Origin: Sutcliffiella halmapala
GTDB lineage: Bacteria; Bacillota; Bacilli; Bacillales; Bacillaceae_I
Direction: 5' to 3'
Assembly: GCF_002019665.1 (NCBI RefSeq)
Contig: NZ_KV917375.1
Coordinates: forward strand, 3,296,825-3,360,824
Length of the DNA: 64,000 bases
The position numbers and the translations under genes are program-made. A model generated the notes under the pieces. That model was not told where the DNA came from. It saw only the letters and a list, made by a program, of their open reading frames with translations, and searched no databases. Below, in pieces: positions 62,953-64,000 of the stretch (positions within the stretch are counted from its first letter, which is position 1; every line of letters begins with the position of its first letter).

Positions 62953-63138
62953 ATGGTCGAATACTTTATAGACTTTACCATTGTAGCTATTCTAGTTATC
63001 GGAATTACTGCCGTTATGGGTGTATTAGTAAATGGAATTGGTGAAAAAGTCTTCGGGAGAAAAAATGGTTCCGAAAGCTTTGATAAATCTGCAAGTATGC
63101 AAAAAGGGTGGAAAAGTGTAGGGGGAAAAAGTAAGTAA
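62953..63138 (+). CDS. Small membrane protein with charged tail, function unknown
   Basis: 61 residues. One membrane segment (FIDFTIVAILVIGITAVMGV, about 5-28) and a basic, Ser/Gly-rich tail (KSASMQKGWKSVGGKSK). The ribosome binding site GGGATGTAAG is modest. A group II intron has inserted 8 nt after its stop codon. No family recognised. Confidence 0.6.
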   Translation: MVEYFIDFTIVAILVIGITAVMGVLVNGIGEKVFGRKNGSESFDKSASMQKGWKSVGGKSK

Positions 63139-63146
63139 CTAATGTA

Positions 63147-64000
63147 ATCGAGTAGGAGGGGATGACTAACCCCCGACCTCTCACACCACCGTACGTACCG
63201 TTCGGTATACGGCGGTTCAATTAAAATTGACGTAGACTTTGATATCTTGCATATAGACTTTTGAGCCCTTGGGAACTCCAATAGGAGTTCCCAAGGGTTC
63301 TGTGTAAGACTGGACTCTTGGAGATTCTCCAGTATTTCTTCCTAGAATTGCCCCATTCGTATGCTTTATATGGGTGAACTCCTAAACCTTTTAATTTCCT
63401 CACTTTGGTCTTCGGTTTCTTCCATTCTTTCCATACAATCATTCGTAGCCTTCTTCTTATCCACTCATCAAATTCTTTGAATTTGCTCGGTGTGTCTGCG
63501 AGGGCAAAGTAGCTGCACCACCCTACTAGGTATTGGTTTAGCTTCCTTATTCTCCATTCCATTGGGATTGGTTTAGAACGGGAAGTAAGAATTCTTATGT
63601 TAGCTTTAAGTCGTTTGATACTTTCGTTTGCTATCCGAACCTTAGGTTCTTTATGAATAGTAAAGCTAAAGCCAAGAAACTTACGCCTCCAAGGGCGGTC
63701 TACTGCCGATTTCTCTCGATTAACTTTTAGTTTCAGCTTCTTTTCAATGAAGTCAGTGATGGAGTTCATGACTCTTTCCCCTGCCTTCTTGGACTGAACA
63801 TAAATGTTACAATCATCCGCATATCGGACGAAATTGTGGCCTCTGGATTCTAGCTCTTTATCGAGTTTATCCAAGAGGATGTTAGAGAGAAGAGGACTTA
63901 GCGGACCACCTTGAGGAGTCCCTTCTTCTATTTCATAGACAACACCGTTAATCATAATCCCAGCTTGAAGATATCTTCTAATTAGCTTAAGGACCGTCCG
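63147..64000 (-). mobile_element. Group II intron, 3' part (continues past the right edge)
   Basis: The minus strand ends with domain V (63183-63218; GAACCGCCGTAT, loop, GTACGTACGGTGG) and domain VI (a stem with GGGGGTTAGTCATCCCC) closing CTACTCGAT at 63147. The reverse-transcriptase ORF begins outside the window. Confidence 0.9.
63221..64000 (-). CDS. ltrA: Group II intron reverse transcriptase/maturase, C-terminal part
   Basis: 260 codons visible; the frame is open through base 64000 (an internal ATG at 63955 is not the start). EGTPQGGPLSPLLSNILLDK, then HNFVRYADDCNIYVQS (catalytic YADD), RRKFLGFSFTIHKEPK, and the maturase motif NQYLVGWCSYFALADTPSKF with WIRRRLRMIVWKEWKKPK. Distinct from the intron at 37668: its motifs and domain V differ. 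No HNH domain seen. Confidence 0.93.
   Translation of the reverse strand, partial: RTVLKLIRRYLQAGIMINGVVYEIEEGTPQGGPLSPLLSNILLDKLDKELESRGHNFVRYADDCNIYVQSKKAGERVMNSITDFIEKKLKLKVNREKSAVDRPWRRKFLGFSFTIHKEPKVRIANESIKRLKANIRILTSRSKPIPMEWRIRKLNQYLVGWCSYFALADTPSKFKEFDEWIRRRLRMIVWKEWKKPKTKVRKLKGLGVHPYKAYEWGNSRKKYWRISKSPVLHRTLGNSYWSSQGLKSLYARYQSLRQF

Overview
The window comes from a spore-forming, low-GC Gram-positive bacterium of the family Bacillaceae. Evidence: a spoVAC-spoVAD-spoVAEb operon, SpoVIF, YjcZ, YjcA, CotO, CotS/CotSA and CgeB homologues, and a long run of genes in nearly the same order as the B. subtilis yjb region (spx, yjbE, mecA, coiA, pepF, yizD, yjbH, yjbI, yjbJ, yjbK, yjbL, yjbM, nadK, rluD-like yjbO, prpE, yjbQ, fabI). 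The sequence alone does not fix the genus.

Layout. 1-11.9 kb is a sporulation region: the start of a collagen-like exosporium-type glycoprotein, an Sda-like kinase inhibitor, SpoVIF, YjcZ, a spoVA2mob-type operon (lipoprotein, SpoVAC, SpoVAD, SpoVAEb, DUF1657, DUF421), YjcA, and an unrecognised set centred on a 961-residue coiled-coil protein. 12-17.4 kb is an AT-rich, gene-sparse island with glycosyltransferases, a UDP-GlcNAc-type dehydrogenase and a methyltransferase. 18-20.5 kb holds three paralogous tiny genes, CotO and two small coat-like proteins. 20.5-34.6 kb is a spore-polysaccharide locus: glycosyltransferases, UDP-GlcNAc 2-epimerase, a pyruvyltransferase, CgeB-like, and homologues of YtdA, YtcA, YtcB, YtcC, CotSA and CotS. 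34.7-36.1 kb encodes a peptidoglycan hydrolase without a signal peptide. 36.6-56.7 kb is the conserved yjb block. It is interrupted by a group II intron sitting inside a dispersed repeat; an empty copy of that repeat lies 10 kb further on. 57.1-62.2 kb is an RND efflux pair and a GDSL hydrolase, placed between spx and a yjbC-like acetyltransferase. A second group II intron runs off the right edge.

How the parts fit. The left half builds and decorates the spore. Readable promoters agree: matches to the sigma-K pattern AC-N16-CATANNNTA before yjcZ, a Cys-containing small protein gene and the 245-residue spore-surface candidate; looser sigma-K matches on both sides of the cotSA/cotS divergence; a sigma-G-like promoter before the spoVA operon; and a sigma-E-like one before spoVIF. 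The right half covers proteolysis control and thiol stress (Spx, YjbH, MecA), the (p)ppGpp synthetase YjbM, NAD kinase, competence and housekeeping.

Most promising for novelty: the coiled-coil protein with strict 39/46-residue repeats; the three tiny RVMGE-motif genes, each with its own ribosome binding site and terminator; a small Sm-like beta module recurring in four neighbouring coat-type proteins; and a CotS paralogue that has lost its kinase residues.
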